In this document: piece by piece, positions 15,166-22,879 of the stretch
Layout of the letters: the number at the start of each line of letters is the position of its first letter
Position numbering within the stretch: position 1 is the stretch's first letter
From: Caryophanales bacterium UBA7581
GTDB lineage: Bacteria > Bacillota_I > Bacilli_A > RFN20 > CAG-826
Reading direction: 5' to 3'
Assembly: GCA_002477825.1 (NCBI GenBank)
Contig: DLKT01000044.1
Span: 1 to 54,389 of the forward strand
DNA: 54,389 nucleotides
Translations under genes and position numbers: made by a program
The notes under the pieces: generated by a model
Database searches by the model: none
Seen by the model: only the letters and a program-made list of their open reading frames with translations
What the model was told of the DNA's origin: nothing

Positions 15166-15250
15166 TTGCATTATCAAAAATATTCTTTATAATACTACTT
15201 AGATACATCGAACATGCACCTAGAAATAGGATTGCGATGTATCTTTTTTT
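15166..15250 (+). ncRNA. Possible short hairpin RNA with its own promoter
   Basis: -35 TTGCAT (15166-15171), 16-bp spacer and -10 TATAAT (15188-15193) would start RNA near 15200. From 15201 the RNA folds into a 10-bp stem (AGATACATCG/CGATGTATCT), an internal loop, a 4-bp stem CCTA/TAGG and a GAAA tetraloop, and then runs into seven T. The product would be about 50 nt. It could equally be just the terminator of the upstream gene. Confidence 0.4.
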
Positions 15251-15254
15251 ATGG

Positions 15255-15283
15255 TTGACAAGTTATTTTTTATTTGCTATTTT
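15255..15283 (+). promoter_or_regulatory. Promoter of pnuC
   Basis: Consensus -35 TTGACA (15255-15260), 17-bp spacer, -10 TATTTT (15278-15283). Transcription would start near 15290, directly in front of the structured leader. Confidence 0.7.
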
Positions 15284-15289
15284 TTTATT

Positions 15290-15389
15290 AGTTTCAAATA
15301 GCTGCCACCGGGTAGATGAACGAGGAGCGTTCTTTTTCACATCATTAGGTCTTAGAAGATGTGAAAGGGAAGGCTTATTTTTTTTGAGG
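15290..15389 (+). promoter_or_regulatory. Structured pnuC leader, candidate riboswitch/attenuator
   Basis: About 100 nt that fold as a three-way junction. The closing helix pairs 15297-15306 with 15368-15379 (with small bulges). Hairpin GAACG-AGGAG-CGTTC lies at 15318-15332. A longer hairpin TTTCACATC/GATGTGAAA lies at 15335-15366. Eight T (15378-15385) follow the closing helix and GAGG (15386-15389) comes straight after, so the closed form would terminate or hide the ribosome binding site. pnuC leaders carry NAD-related riboswitches in some Firmicutes. I cannot match this one to a known class. Confidence 0.5.
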
Positions 15390-15397
15390 TGAAAAAG

Positions 15398-16111
15398 ATG
15401 AAAAAGGGATTATTACATTATTTTAAAGTGAGTGAAATTGTACTTTGGACAATTTCTGTTACGATGATTGTCGTTTCTTTTCTTTTGTTTGATCGGAATA
15501 ATTACTTAACGCTTTTAGCGTCCATCGTGGGTGTGACTTCTTTAATCTTTAATGCAAAAGGAAACCCGTTTGGCCAAGTATTAATGATTGGTTTTAGTGT
15601 CATTTATGGGATTATCTCGTTTAGAAATGCTTATTATGGAGAAATGATCACTTATTTAGGAATGAGTATGCCGATGGCAATTGTTAGTTTAATTTCCTGG
15701 TTAAAGAATCCTTATAAAGGCAATAAAAAAGAAGTAAAAGTAAATCAAATCAATGGAAAAGAGTGGGCGTTGATGTTTAGTCTAAGTATTTTAGTAACGA
15801 TTACTTTTTATTTCATTTTAGAAGCGTTTAACACCGCAAATTTATGGATAAGTACATTATCGGTAACGACTAGTTTTTTAGCGGTCTATATGACGTTTAG
15901 AAGAACGCCTTATTTTGCCTTCTTTTATGCCTTCAATGATATTGTACTCATCGTTTTATGGGTTTTGGTGAGTATTCACATAAAAGAATATATTCCTATG
16001 GTGGTATGTTTTGCAGCCTTTTTATTCAATGATATTTATGGTTTTATTGCTTGGAAACGAATGGAAAAACGGCAAAAAGAAATGCCGACTGATGAAGAAA
16101 ATATAATTTAA
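15398..16111 (+). CDS. pnuC: Nicotinamide riboside transporter PnuC
   Basis: A 237-residue integral membrane protein with about seven hydrophobic helices. It matches the PnuC family by length, by the SLISW-x-KNPY region after the third or fourth helix, and by the C-terminal FLFNDIYGFIAWKRM. PnuC moves nicotinamide riboside by facilitated diffusion for NAD synthesis. I take ATG 15398, eight bases after GAGG; the GTG at 15389 overlaps that site. The cytosolic tail is polar and acidic. It is monocistronic behind a structured leader, so ligand control is likely. A thiamine or riboflavin transporter of the same superfamily is less likely because no TPP or FMN element precedes it. Confidence 0.88.
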   Translation: MKKGLLHYFKVSEIVLWTISVTMIVVSFLLFDRNNYLTLLASIVGVTSLIFNAKGNPFGQVLMIGFSVIYGIISFRNAYYGEMITYLGMSMPMAIVSLISWLKNPYKGNKKEVKVNQINGKEWALMFSLSILVTITFYFILEAFNTANLWISTLSVTTSFLAVYMTFRRTPYFAFFYAFNDIVLIVLWVLVSIHIKEYIPMVVCFAAFLFNDIYGFIAWKRMEKRQKEMPTDEENII

Positions 16112-16184
16112 AAGACGAAACAATTACCGAAATTATTTCCGTAAATTTTGTAGTAAAAAAGGGAATCTTTTAAAAAGGCACGGA

Positions 16185-16215
16185 TTGTAATCAACGTAAA
16201 AAAGCAGTATACTGC
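16185..16215 (+). promoter_or_regulatory. Promoter with a 12-bp palindrome on the -10
   Basis: -35 TTGTAA (16185-16190), 17-bp spacer, -10 TATACT (16208-16213). The -10 is the centre of the perfect palindrome GCAGTATACTGC (16204-16215), which would let a dimeric repressor block the promoter of the DUF1003 gene. Confidence 0.5.
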
Positions 16216-16239
16216 AAAAAAAGGAGATTGATTATAACT

Positions 16240-16752
16240 ATGAAAGAAAATAGAAAATTATTAAAAGACGTTCTTGACGATATTCGCCAAGATATGAGTG
16301 ACGAAGAAGTTTTAAATTTATTAGCGAATCGTAAGATCTCGGTTCGCCCAGAAAGTGAAAAAAAATATACTTTTGGACAACGTGCTGCGGACGCCATTGC
16401 AAAATTTGCAGGAAGTTGGGCCTTTATTTTTTCGTTTATCGCTGTTCTTATTCTTTGGATGGTGATAAATATTATAATGGCGACAAAGGCTTTTGATCCC
16501 TATCCATTTATACTGCTCAATTTAGTTCTTTCTTGTGTAGCGGCAATTCAAGCACCATTAATTATGATGAGCCAAAATCGTCAAGAAGAAAAGGATCGCT
16601 ATAGAGCTGAAAACGATTATAAAGTTAACTTGAAGACGGAAATTATGATTGAAGCATTATATGATAAGGTGAATGCGATACTCACTAAACAAGTAGAACT
16701 TGAAAAGGCAATTCATTCAGTTGCTGATCATGGCGTGGAAAACAATAAATAA
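16240..16752 (+). CDS. DUF1003 family membrane protein
   Basis: A 170-residue protein of the DUF1003 family. A polar N-terminus is followed by the typical FGQRAADAIAKFAGSWAFI entry, two membrane helices (about 63-85 and 96-115), the conserved LNLVLSCVAAIQAPLIMMSQNRQEEKDR turn and a helical cytosolic tail. The function is not established. I prefer ATG 16240; the TTG at 16228 is one base after AAGGAG (16221-16226), which is too close. The spacing of 13 to the ATG is longer than usual, so the start is less sure than the family. Single gene. Confidence 0.82.
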   Translation: MKENRKLLKDVLDDIRQDMSDEEVLNLLANRKISVRPESEKKYTFGQRAADAIAKFAGSWAFIFSFIAVLILWMVINIIMATKAFDPYPFILLNLVLSCVAAIQAPLIMMSQNRQEEKDRYRAENDYKVNLKTEIMIEALYDKVNAILTKQVELEKAIHSVADHGVENNK

Positions 16753-16860
16753 ACAGAGAGCGATATAGAAATTTACAAGAATAATACAATTATTTTACAA
16801 GAAATTGATAGTGTACTTTTTAGCAATATTTTATAATAAAAATGGGATGAAGATAGGTGT

Positions 16861-17037
16861 ATGAGATATAAAACTGTTGTATTAAAATGCAATCCACGTG
16901 CTAAAAAGATGGCGGAAGAAATAGAAAAAAATGCAAATGAATACTTTGAAAAAGGTTGGAAATTGCTTACATTTTCCATTACTCCTTCGGCAAAAGCTAT
17001 ACTAGTATTTGAATTTTGTTATGAAAGGAAAAATTAG
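16861..17037 (+). CDS. Small DUF4177-like protein
   Basis: A 58-residue protein. It opens with MRYKTVVL, has a helix ending in a Gly-Trp (FEKGWKLLTF) and closes with a hydrophobic strand (AILVFEFCYE). This is the beta-alpha-beta pattern of DUF4177-like proteins, of unknown role. A perfect -10 TATAAT lies at 16832-16837 without a clear -35. AGGTG sits very close to the ATG, so initiation may be weak. It ends 8 bp before the next small gene, so the two form an operon. Confidence 0.6.
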   Translation: MRYKTVVLKCNPRAKKMAEEIEKNANEYFEKGWKLLTFSITPSAKAILVFEFCYERKN

Positions 17038-17045
17038 GCAAATAT

Positions 17046-17246
17046 ATGAGTAAAGAAAAACAAGAAAAAAGATTCATTCAAGTTTTTTCAGAAGATTGTG
17101 GCTTTTTCGGTCCAGAAAGCAGTCTCGTTGTAGATAGAGAAACAGGCGTTACTTATTTAATTATTCGAAATACTTTCGGCTCAGGAATTACGCCCCTTCT
17201 TGATGCAGAGGGAAAACCAGTGATTACAAAAATAGAGGATAAATAA
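17046..17246 (+). CDS. Small DUF6440-like protein
   Basis: A 66-residue protein. The C-terminal half has a bound-metal-free beta pattern, LVVDRETGVTYLIIRN and SGITPLLDAEGKPVI, which is the signature of DUF6440-type small proteins found in Firmicutes. The function is unknown. It is co-transcribed with the gene at 16861 and followed by a good terminator. Confidence 0.7.
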   Translation: MSKEKQEKRFIQVFSEDCGFFGPESSLVVDRETGVTYLIIRNTFGSGITPLLDAEGKPVITKIEDK

Positions 17247-17258
17247 AAAAATAAAGCA

Positions 17259-17291
17259 AAAAACTATCAAGTAAAAATTGATAGTTTTTTT
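17259..17291 (+). terminator. Terminator of the small-protein operon
   Basis: Perfect 9-bp stem AAACTATCA / TGATAGTTT with a T run. The 210 bp that follow up to the next gene hold only an AT-rich region with an extended -10 (TATGGTAAAAT) shortly before 17480. Confidence 0.85.
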
Positions 17292-17502
17292 ACAATAATA
17301 AGTATTTTAATAGTGCTAATGTAACTATTAAAGTCTACATGAAATCGTAGATTTTATCTTGCTTATTAAAGAGACTATAAATTTATAAGGTATTTCATAG
17401 GTAAAATGAAATTCTTTATCAATGCTTAAATTATAAAATATATAAAAAAGTTTCTCCTACTATGGTAAAATAGAAAAGTATTATCTAAAGGAGAATCTAT
17501 TT

Positions 17503-19152
17503 ATGCCGATGATTGTAGTGTGCATCCTCTCTTTACTAGCTGGCTGTGGCGTCTTCATAGCTGGAATGAACCAAATGAGTGGAAGCTTAGAAAAGGCAAC
17601 GGGGAAAGGCCTTAAAAAGTTGTTAGGAAAAATTGGAAACAATTGCTTTGCTAGCGTAGGAATTGGTGCGTCGATTACCGCAATTATACAAAGTTCCTCG
17701 GCGACAAGCGTAATGGTCGTGGGTTTAGTTAATGCGGGTGTACTAAGCTTATTTCAAGCTACCGCGATTATTATGGGGGCAAATATTGGTACGACGGTTA
17801 CTGGCTTATTAGTGTCCTTATCTAGTTTAAATATTTCGTTATTTACATCTGTTTTTGCCTTTATTGGCGTCATGATGATGTTTATTAAAAACGATAAAGT
17901 CAAAAATATAGGCGCAACGTTATGTGGCTTAGGTTTAATCTTTGTGGGTTTGGAATTAATGAGCAATGCGTTTGATAATGCGGAAGTGAAGGATTTCTTT
18001 GTTCAAATCTTTTCTAAAATTGATTTTCCACTTTTATTAATTTTAGTGGGTATCATCTTTACTGGAATTGTTCAATCTTCTTCTGCGGTTACGGGTGTTA
18101 TCATTATTATGGTTGGACAAGGCGCTTTAACCATGGAAAATGCTTTGTTCCTTATTTTAGGATCCAATATTGGCACCTGTGTAACAGCTCTTATGGCTAC
18201 GATTGGCACGAGTGCGAATGCGAAAAGAACGGGTTTAATTCACTTATTATTTAATGTGATTGGGGCAGTATTATTTACGATATTTATTTGGATATTTAAA
18301 ACAGAAGTCGTGCAAATATTAGAAAAATTGTTCCCGAATAATGCGCAATTCCAAATTGCTATTTTCCATATCTTCTTTAATGTAGTGACCACCATCTTAC
18401 TTTTACCATTCATTCGCCAATTAGTGGCTTTCTCTACATGGCTCATTAAAGATAAAAAAGAAGAAAGTGAAGTACTTCGTTTAAAATACATTGATGAAAG
18501 ACTTTTAAAAACACCAATGATTGCCTTTGTTCAAGTCAAAAAAGAAGTAGAATATATGGCAAGTTTAGCTAAGCAAAATTTAGATGCTGCAATGCAGGAG
18601 TTAATGATTTCAACGAAAGCAGGAAAAGAAAAGATTCTTCAAGTAGAAAAGAAGATTAACTACATGAATAATGAAATTACGCGTTTTCTCATTCAACTGG
18701 CGCCTTTAATGAATGACGCAAATGAAAATGCATTAGGTTCTTATTTCCACGTTGTTAACGATATTGAAAGAATTGGTGACCACGCTGAAAACTTAATTGA
18801 TATTCAAAAAGTATTGGATGATGAGCATGAAGTTTTTTCCGAAGAAGGAAAAGAAAGCATCCAATCGATGTACCAATTAATTCAGGAAATGTTTAAATTA
18901 TCTATAGAAACCTTTGATGAAACTGCAGAAGCGCATCTTCAAGAACTCAATCAACTAGAAGAACAAGTTGATGCTTTAAAAGAACAATTAACCAATCAAC
19001 ATTATTTACGTTTATCCAGCGGAAACTGTAAAGTTGAATTAAATTCTTTATTCATTTCCATTGTTTCAAATTTAGAAAGAGTGGGAGATCACCTTGTAAA
19101 TATCGGTAATAGTATTAAAAACCCAACAGGTGATGATAAGTGTGAAGATTAG
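17503..19152 (+). CDS. Na/Pi cotransporter family protein with PhoU-like domain
   Basis: A 549-residue NptA/YjbB-type protein. The N-terminal membrane part (about 1-310) contains two inverted repeats, each with the substrate motif QSSSA (IIQSSSATSVM near 64 and IVQSSSAVTGV near 190). The cytosolic C-terminal part (about 340-540) is all-helical and PhoU-like, with ERIGDHAENL and ERVGDHLVNI repeats that bind metal in PhoU. It probably carries phosphate with sodium, inward or outward. RBS AAAGGAG precedes the ATG by 9 bases. Single gene with no pst/pho genes beside it. Confidence 0.92.
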   Translation: MPMIVVCILSLLAGCGVFIAGMNQMSGSLEKATGKGLKKLLGKIGNNCFASVGIGASITAIIQSSSATSVMVVGLVNAGVLSLFQATAIIMGANIGTTVTGLLVSLSSLNISLFTSVFAFIGVMMMFIKNDKVKNIGATLCGLGLIFVGLELMSNAFDNAEVKDFFVQIFSKIDFPLLLILVGIIFTGIVQSSSAVTGVIIIMVGQGALTMENALFLILGSNIGTCVTALMATIGTSANAKRTGLIHLLFNVIGAVLFTIFIWIFKTEVVQILEKLFPNNAQFQIAIFHIFFNVVTTILLLPFIRQLVAFSTWLIKDKKEESEVLRLKYIDERLLKTPMIAFVQVKKEVEYMASLAKQNLDAAMQELMISTKAGKEKILQVEKKINYMNNEITRFLIQLAPLMNDANENALGSYFHVVNDIERIGDHAENLIDIQKVLDDEHEVFSEEGKESIQSMYQLIQEMFKLSIETFDETAEAHLQELNQLEEQVDALKEQLTNQHYLRLSSGNCKVELNSLFISIVSNLERVGDHLVNIGNSIKNPTGDDKCED

Positions 19153-19282
19153 TTCTACTTTAAATGAAATGAATCTTGCATAATGAATGTAAAAAAACAA
19201 ATCAATGTTTCATTCATTTATTCACATGAATAGCAAAAAATGTATTATACTAAATTTGTAAAGCATAGGGAGGATATAACTT

Positions 19283-19993
19283 ATGAAAAAATTATTTAAA
19301 CACTTATTTAGATTATTAGGATTACTTATCGTAGTCATTTTAATTGTTGGCTTTTGCTTTGATAAAAAAGTTCCTTCTTCTTGGTGTGAAGGAAAATTTG
19401 ATGGCTTAAATGAAAAATTAGAAATTAGTACTATGGAAGATATTGAAAATTATCCTTATAAGAAGTTTTCTTCTAAAACCATTGAAGCATCCTATAATCA
19501 AAACAAAAAAACAGTCGATAAAGAGACTACAGTTTCTATTGAAAAAAATGTGGATAAAGATGGTGCTTTTACGATGAAAGTTACCAAAACAACCAAAACC
19601 AATACCACATCAGGAAGTAAAACCTCAGAAGAAAAATATACGTATGCGAAAAAAGATGGAAAATTCTATTATGCGATCAATGAAGAAGAATTGAGCGAAA
19701 AAAGTGAAACGCTTTGGAACTTAGAAGTTTATGCTTATTTCTATAGTGCCACACCATTGAATCTTCTTACGGGTAAATTTGAAGAATATGACACGATCAA
19801 AAGTCATGTTACAAAGTATACGCAAAAAGGTATTAACATTTTCATGCATAGTCAAAATGAAAATGAAGTATATGTATTAGCTAAAGTCATTGGAATGAAA
19901 GACATTAGTAGCTATAAAAAAACAACTTCTACCTATCAAGATAATGCACTAAAAAGTACAACAGAAGTGAACTATTCTTTTAAAAAGAAATAA
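19283..19993 (+). CDS. Membrane-anchored hypothetical protein
   Basis: A 236-residue protein I do not recognise. One N-terminal membrane segment (about 8-27) behind Lys/Arg residues is followed by an extracellular part rich in Lys, Glu and Thr with alternating beta strands, like the extracytoplasmic proteins at 14298 and 35008. No lipobox is convincing. RBS GGGAGG precedes the ATG. The SDR gene starts 14 bp after its stop, so they are co-transcribed. Confidence 0.65.
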   Translation: MKKLFKHLFRLLGLLIVVILIVGFCFDKKVPSSWCEGKFDGLNEKLEISTMEDIENYPYKKFSSKTIEASYNQNKKTVDKETTVSIEKNVDKDGAFTMKVTKTTKTNTTSGSKTSEEKYTYAKKDGKFYYAINEEELSEKSETLWNLEVYAYFYSATPLNLLTGKFEEYDTIKSHVTKYTQKGINIFMHSQNENEVYVLAKVIGMKDISSYKKTTSTYQDNALKSTTEVNYSFKKK

Positions 19994-20007
19994 TTGAGGA
20001 ACATTAC

Positions 20008-20757
20008 ATGTTAGCGTTAATTACAGGAGCAAGTTCTGGTATCGGTCGCGATATGGCTAGAGTTTTATCTAGAAAAGGATATGACTTAATTTTAGTGGCC
20101 CGAAGAAAAGACCGATTAGAAGAATTACAAAAAGAATTCAATACAAAAGTTGAAATTATAACGTTAGATTTGTCTAGCAATGAAAACTGTATTCAATTAT
20201 TTGAGCAAACCAAAAATCAACCGATTGATTTTGTTATTTTAAACGCCGGTTTTGGTCATTGTGGCTATTTTCATGAAATGGAAATGAACAAACTTACCAA
20301 TATGATTCAAGTTAATGTTGAGGGACTCTCTATCCTTTTTAGATTATATTTGAATTTAATGGTGGAAAAGAATCATGGTTATATCATGAATGTTGCTTCC
20401 GCTGCCGCCTTCACAACCGGACCTTTAATGGCAGAATATTATGCAACTAAGGCCTATGTGTATCAATTAACGCTAGCGGTTTATGAAGAATTACGTAGAA
20501 TGAAATCCAAAGTACGGGTTTCTGTATTATGTCCGGGACCTGTAAAAACCGAATTTGATGAAGTGGCAGATGTTCGTTTTCAAATGAAATCACAAACGAG
20601 TGAATTTGTGGCCCGCTTTGCCATTCAAAAAGCTTTAAAAGGAAAGCTAATTTTAATTCCTTCTAAAAAAATAGCGATAGGAAAGTTCTTTACTCGCTTT
20701 GTTAGTGAAAAAACATTAGCAAAAATCGGCTATTCTTTTCAAAAAAAGAAAATGTAG
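20008..20757 (+). CDS. Short-chain dehydrogenase/reductase
   Basis: A 249-residue classical SDR. TGASSGIG (from residue 6) binds the cofactor, and LNAGFG stabilises the sheet. The catalytic Ser is in NVASAAAF and the YxxxK pair is in YYATKAYV. The Arg-rich stretch after the second strand (ARRKDRL) suggests NADP. The sequence type (DltE/YqjQ-like) does not give a substrate. RBS is GAGGAA. It is second in an operon with the membrane protein gene upstream, and the tRNA gene follows after about 50 bp. Confidence 0.85.
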   Translation: MLALITGASSGIGRDMARVLSRKGYDLILVARRKDRLEELQKEFNTKVEIITLDLSSNENCIQLFEQTKNQPIDFVILNAGFGHCGYFHEMEMNKLTNMIQVNVEGLSILFRLYLNLMVEKNHGYIMNVASAAAFTTGPLMAEYYATKAYVYQLTLAVYEELRRMKSKVRVSVLCPGPVKTEFDEVADVRFQMKSQTSEFVARFAIQKALKGKLILIPSKKIAIGKFFTRFVSEKTLAKIGYSFQKKKM

Positions 20758-20805
20758 TGAGTTGATAAGCATTTCGTAGCGTGCTAAAATGATGGTTGAA
20801 TCCCT

Positions 20806-20882
20806 GCGCCCATAGCTCAGTTGGATAGAGTACAACCCTCCGAAGGTTGGGGTCGCACGTTCGAATCGTGTTGGGCGCGCCA
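20806..20882 (+). tRNA. tRNA-Arg (anticodon CCG)
   Basis: Complete cloverleaf: acceptor GCGCCCA/TGGGCGC, D stem GCTC/GAGT, anticodon stem CAACC/GGTTG with loop CTCCGAA (anticodon CCG, codon CGG), T stem GCACG/CGTGT with TTCGAAT loop, discriminator G and encoded CCA. No terminator follows; the DtxR-like gene starts 22 bp downstream, so the two may share a transcript that is processed. Confidence 0.95.
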
Positions 20883-20903
20883 TCCAAAGAAAGGAATGAT
20901 TCG

Positions 20904-21281
20904 ATGAAATTATATGAATCGGCAGAAGACTATTTAGAAAGAATTCTGATTTTAAAAGAGAAAAAAGGCTATGTTCACGCGATTGATATAGCAGAAGATA
21001 TGCAATTCTCGAAAGCTAGTGTTTCTGTTGCTATGAAAAAATTAAGAGAAAACGGTTTAATTACGGTAGAGAAAGATGGAAAAATTTCTTTAACCGATGA
21101 AGGCTATCAAGTAGCGGCTAAAACCTATGAAAAACATCGTATTATTTCTCATGCTTTAATGGCAATGGGTGTTTCGGAAAAACAAGCGCTTACCGATGCT
21201 TGTAAAATTGAACACGATTTAAGCGATGAATCTTTTAATGCGATAAAAAATTATATCGAAAATGTTAAGAATAAAAAATAA
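20904..21281 (+). CDS. DtxR/MntR-family metal-dependent regulator (short form)
   Basis: A 125-residue regulator. A winged helix (about 1-65) with SAEDYLERIL and the recognition helix FSKASVSVAMKKL is followed by the helical dimerisation/metal domain, including EKHRIISHALM and CKIEHDLSDE, where His, Cys and Glu would bind Mn or Fe. The C-terminal SH3 domain of DtxR proteins is absent, as in MntR-type proteins. The start is ATG 20904 behind AAAGGAA; longer reading frames would run into the tRNA. No metal transporter gene is adjacent, since the next gene encodes an EIIC-like protein. Confidence 0.88.
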   Translation: MKLYESAEDYLERILILKEKKGYVHAIDIAEDMQFSKASVSVAMKKLRENGLITVEKDGKISLTDEGYQVAAKTYEKHRIISHALMAMGVSEKQALTDACKIEHDLSDESFNAIKNYIENVKNKK

Positions 21282-21304
21282 GCTTCGTCTTGAAGCTTTT
21301 TTTT
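21280..21304 (+). terminator. Terminator after the DtxR-like gene
   Basis: Perfect 7-bp stem AAGCTTC / GAAGCTT with loop GTCTT and a run of T. It overlaps the stop codon of the gene. Confidence 0.85.
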
Positions 21305-21323
21305 AAGAAGAGATGAGGAAGTT

Positions 21324-22382
21324 ATGATGAAAAAAGTATTAGACTTTATTAGTAAAACATCAAGTGGTATGGCCATTGGTTTATTTGCCACTTTGATCAT
21401 AGGGACGATATTTAAGCAAATCTTTACTTTAATGAATTTTCAAATTGGTTTAGATATCGCTACCGTTATCATGTCTTTAATGGGTCCAGGCATTGCTTTA
21501 GGTGTTGCCCTATCGATGAATAAAAATATGGCACCATTAGAAATTGTTGCTTGTTTCGTATTAGGTGGTATTGCTAGCGCTATTGATTTAAAAGAAGCGA
21601 CCAATCCAATTCCGACGTTTACTATTGCTGGTGGTAGTAAGAATCCACTTTTAATTTATCTAGTCACCATTTTTACGATTTTGATTGTAAAGTCTTTTTT
21701 GAAAAAGAAAACCCCAATTGATATTTTATTAATTCCATTTCTATATTTAGTTATTGGTAGTTGCTTAGGCTTTATTTTAATTTATCCAAGCTATTACTTA
21801 ATCTATGGTATTGAAAAATTAATTGAAATTTCAATGCCATTAATTCCTATTATTATGTCCATTATTATTTCTACATTAATGGGTATGGTGTTAACAATGC
21901 CAATTTCAAGTGTAGCGGTTTGTGTCGCCATTCATATCGGCAATACCCCACTAGCGGCCGGTGCTGCTGTGATTGGTTGTACGGCACAAATGATAGGTTT
22001 TGCCGTTCAATCATTACGCGCTAAAAATGGTGTAGGAAAATCATTGTCCATTGGCATTGGTACGTCGATGTTATATTGGCCGAATATTATTAAAAAACCA
22101 GCTATTTGGTTACCCACCATTCTTACAAGTTTGATTTTAGGTCCGATTGGTGTATGTCTATTAAAAACAACTTCTACCAGTGCAGGAGCGGGTATGGGAA
22201 GCTGTGGACTTGTAGGACAAATTTCTGTTTTAGAAACCATGGGGTATGATAATCCTATGGCGTATATTGCTATTTTTGGTGTACAAATTGTGGGCACCAT
22301 TTTACTTACTTTATTATTTGATTTTTTATGTAAAGATGTTTTTCATTTTTATAATGACGAAGATTTAAAATTACAAGCATAA
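21324..22382 (+). CDS. PTS EIIC-like (PfoR-type) membrane protein
   Basis: A 352-residue integral membrane protein with about nine to ten hydrophobic helices. Length and motifs, such as GPGIALGVAL near the start, GTSMLYWPNIIKKPAIW, and the C-terminal SAGMGSCGLVGQ region, place it in the PTS_EIIC_2/PfoR group. These proteins resemble sugar-PTS membrane components but lack EIIA and EIIB parts, so true PTS transport is not assured. Substrate unknown. RBS GAGGAAG precedes ATGATG (21324). Single gene between two terminated units. Confidence 0.75.
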   Translation: MMKKVLDFISKTSSGMAIGLFATLIIGTIFKQIFTLMNFQIGLDIATVIMSLMGPGIALGVALSMNKNMAPLEIVACFVLGGIASAIDLKEATNPIPTFTIAGGSKNPLLIYLVTIFTILIVKSFLKKKTPIDILLIPFLYLVIGSCLGFILIYPSYYLIYGIEKLIEISMPLIPIIMSIIISTLMGMVLTMPISSVAVCVAIHIGNTPLAAGAAVIGCTAQMIGFAVQSLRAKNGVGKSLSIGIGTSMLYWPNIIKKPAIWLPTILTSLILGPIGVCLLKTTSTSAGAGMGSCGLVGQISVLETMGYDNPMAYIAIFGVQIVGTILLTLLFDFLCKDVFHFYNDEDLKLQA

Positions 22383-22465
22383 ATTTTAAAAGACAGGGAA
22401 AAATAAAAAAAGACTCAAAAAGAGCAACAAAATTGCATGAATATTACATTAAAATGGCTAGAATG

Positions 22466-22494
22466 TTGCTAAATGGGCTCAAATATGGTATTTT
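22466..22494 (+). promoter_or_regulatory. Promoter of the HU gene
   Basis: -35 TTGCTA (22466-22471), 17-bp spacer, -10 TATTTT (22489-22494). The leader is about 25 nt and ends in GGAGG. Confidence 0.6.
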
Positions 22495-22525
22495 AAAAGT
22501 ACAAAAACTCACGGAGGATATGAAA

Positions 22526-22798
22526 ATGAATAAAGTAGAGTTAGTTGAAGTTGTTGCAAGTGAAGCACATCTTACCAAAAAGGATGCGCAAGCTGCTGTA
22601 GACGCTATGTTATTAGCAATGGCTGATAGTTTAGCAAGAGACGAAGAAGTTAAATTAGCCGGCTTTGGTAATTTTACAGTTAAAACTCGCGCTGCCCGTA
22701 AAGGCGTGAATCCTGCTACTGGTGATACCATCGAAATCCCCGCTAGCAAGGCCATCGGATTTAAAGCCGCAAAAGCTTTAAAAGATAAGGTCAATTAA
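22526..22798 (+). CDS. hup: DNA-binding protein HU
   Basis: A 90-residue protein, exactly HU length. The N-terminal helices, the GFGNF turn (GFGNFTV), and the DNA-binding arm with the signature NPATGDTIEIPASKAIGFKAAKALK are all present. HU is the nucleoid protein that bends DNA and compacts the chromosome as a dimer. ATG 22526 stands eight bases after GGAGG (22513-22517); an ATG at 22520 is too near. A strong promoter and terminator flank it, fitting an abundant protein. Confidence 0.96.
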   Translation: MNKVELVEVVASEAHLTKKDAQAAVDAMLLAMADSLARDEEVKLAGFGNFTVKTRAARKGVNPATGDTIEIPASKAIGFKAAKALKDKVN

Positions 22799-22803
22799 TA
22801 AGT

Positions 22804-22833
22804 AAAAAAAGTGGTGGTGACATCACTTTTTTT
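22804..22833 (+). terminator. Terminator of the HU gene
   Basis: AAAAAAAGTG (22804-22813) pairs with CACTTTTTTT (22824-22833). It may work in both directions. Confidence 0.8.
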
Positions 22834-22879
22834 GTATGTTGTTCTTTCTTCTTTCATATATAAAAGTGGAGGAACAACC

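Noticed and set aside
15301..15374. Cobalamin-riboswitch-like words (GCCAC... and GGGAAGGC) in the pnuC leader
   Set aside because: The remaining cobalamin core and its long 5' and 3' conserved parts are absent, and pnuC is not a B12 gene. The words fit the simple closing helix.
20847..20903. Upstream extension of the DtxR-like protein into the tRNA gene
   Set aside because: The frame would overlap tRNA-Arg(CCG). ATG 20904 has its own ribosome binding site and matches the family start.
22444..22794. Minus-strand open frame across the HU gene
   Set aside because: Shadow of a well-conserved plus-strand gene; no ribosome binding site.
22811..22879. Longer DapB starting at GTG 22811
   Set aside because: It begins inside the HU terminator and lacks a ribosome binding site; ATG 22880 follows GGAGGAA and gives the family N-terminus.
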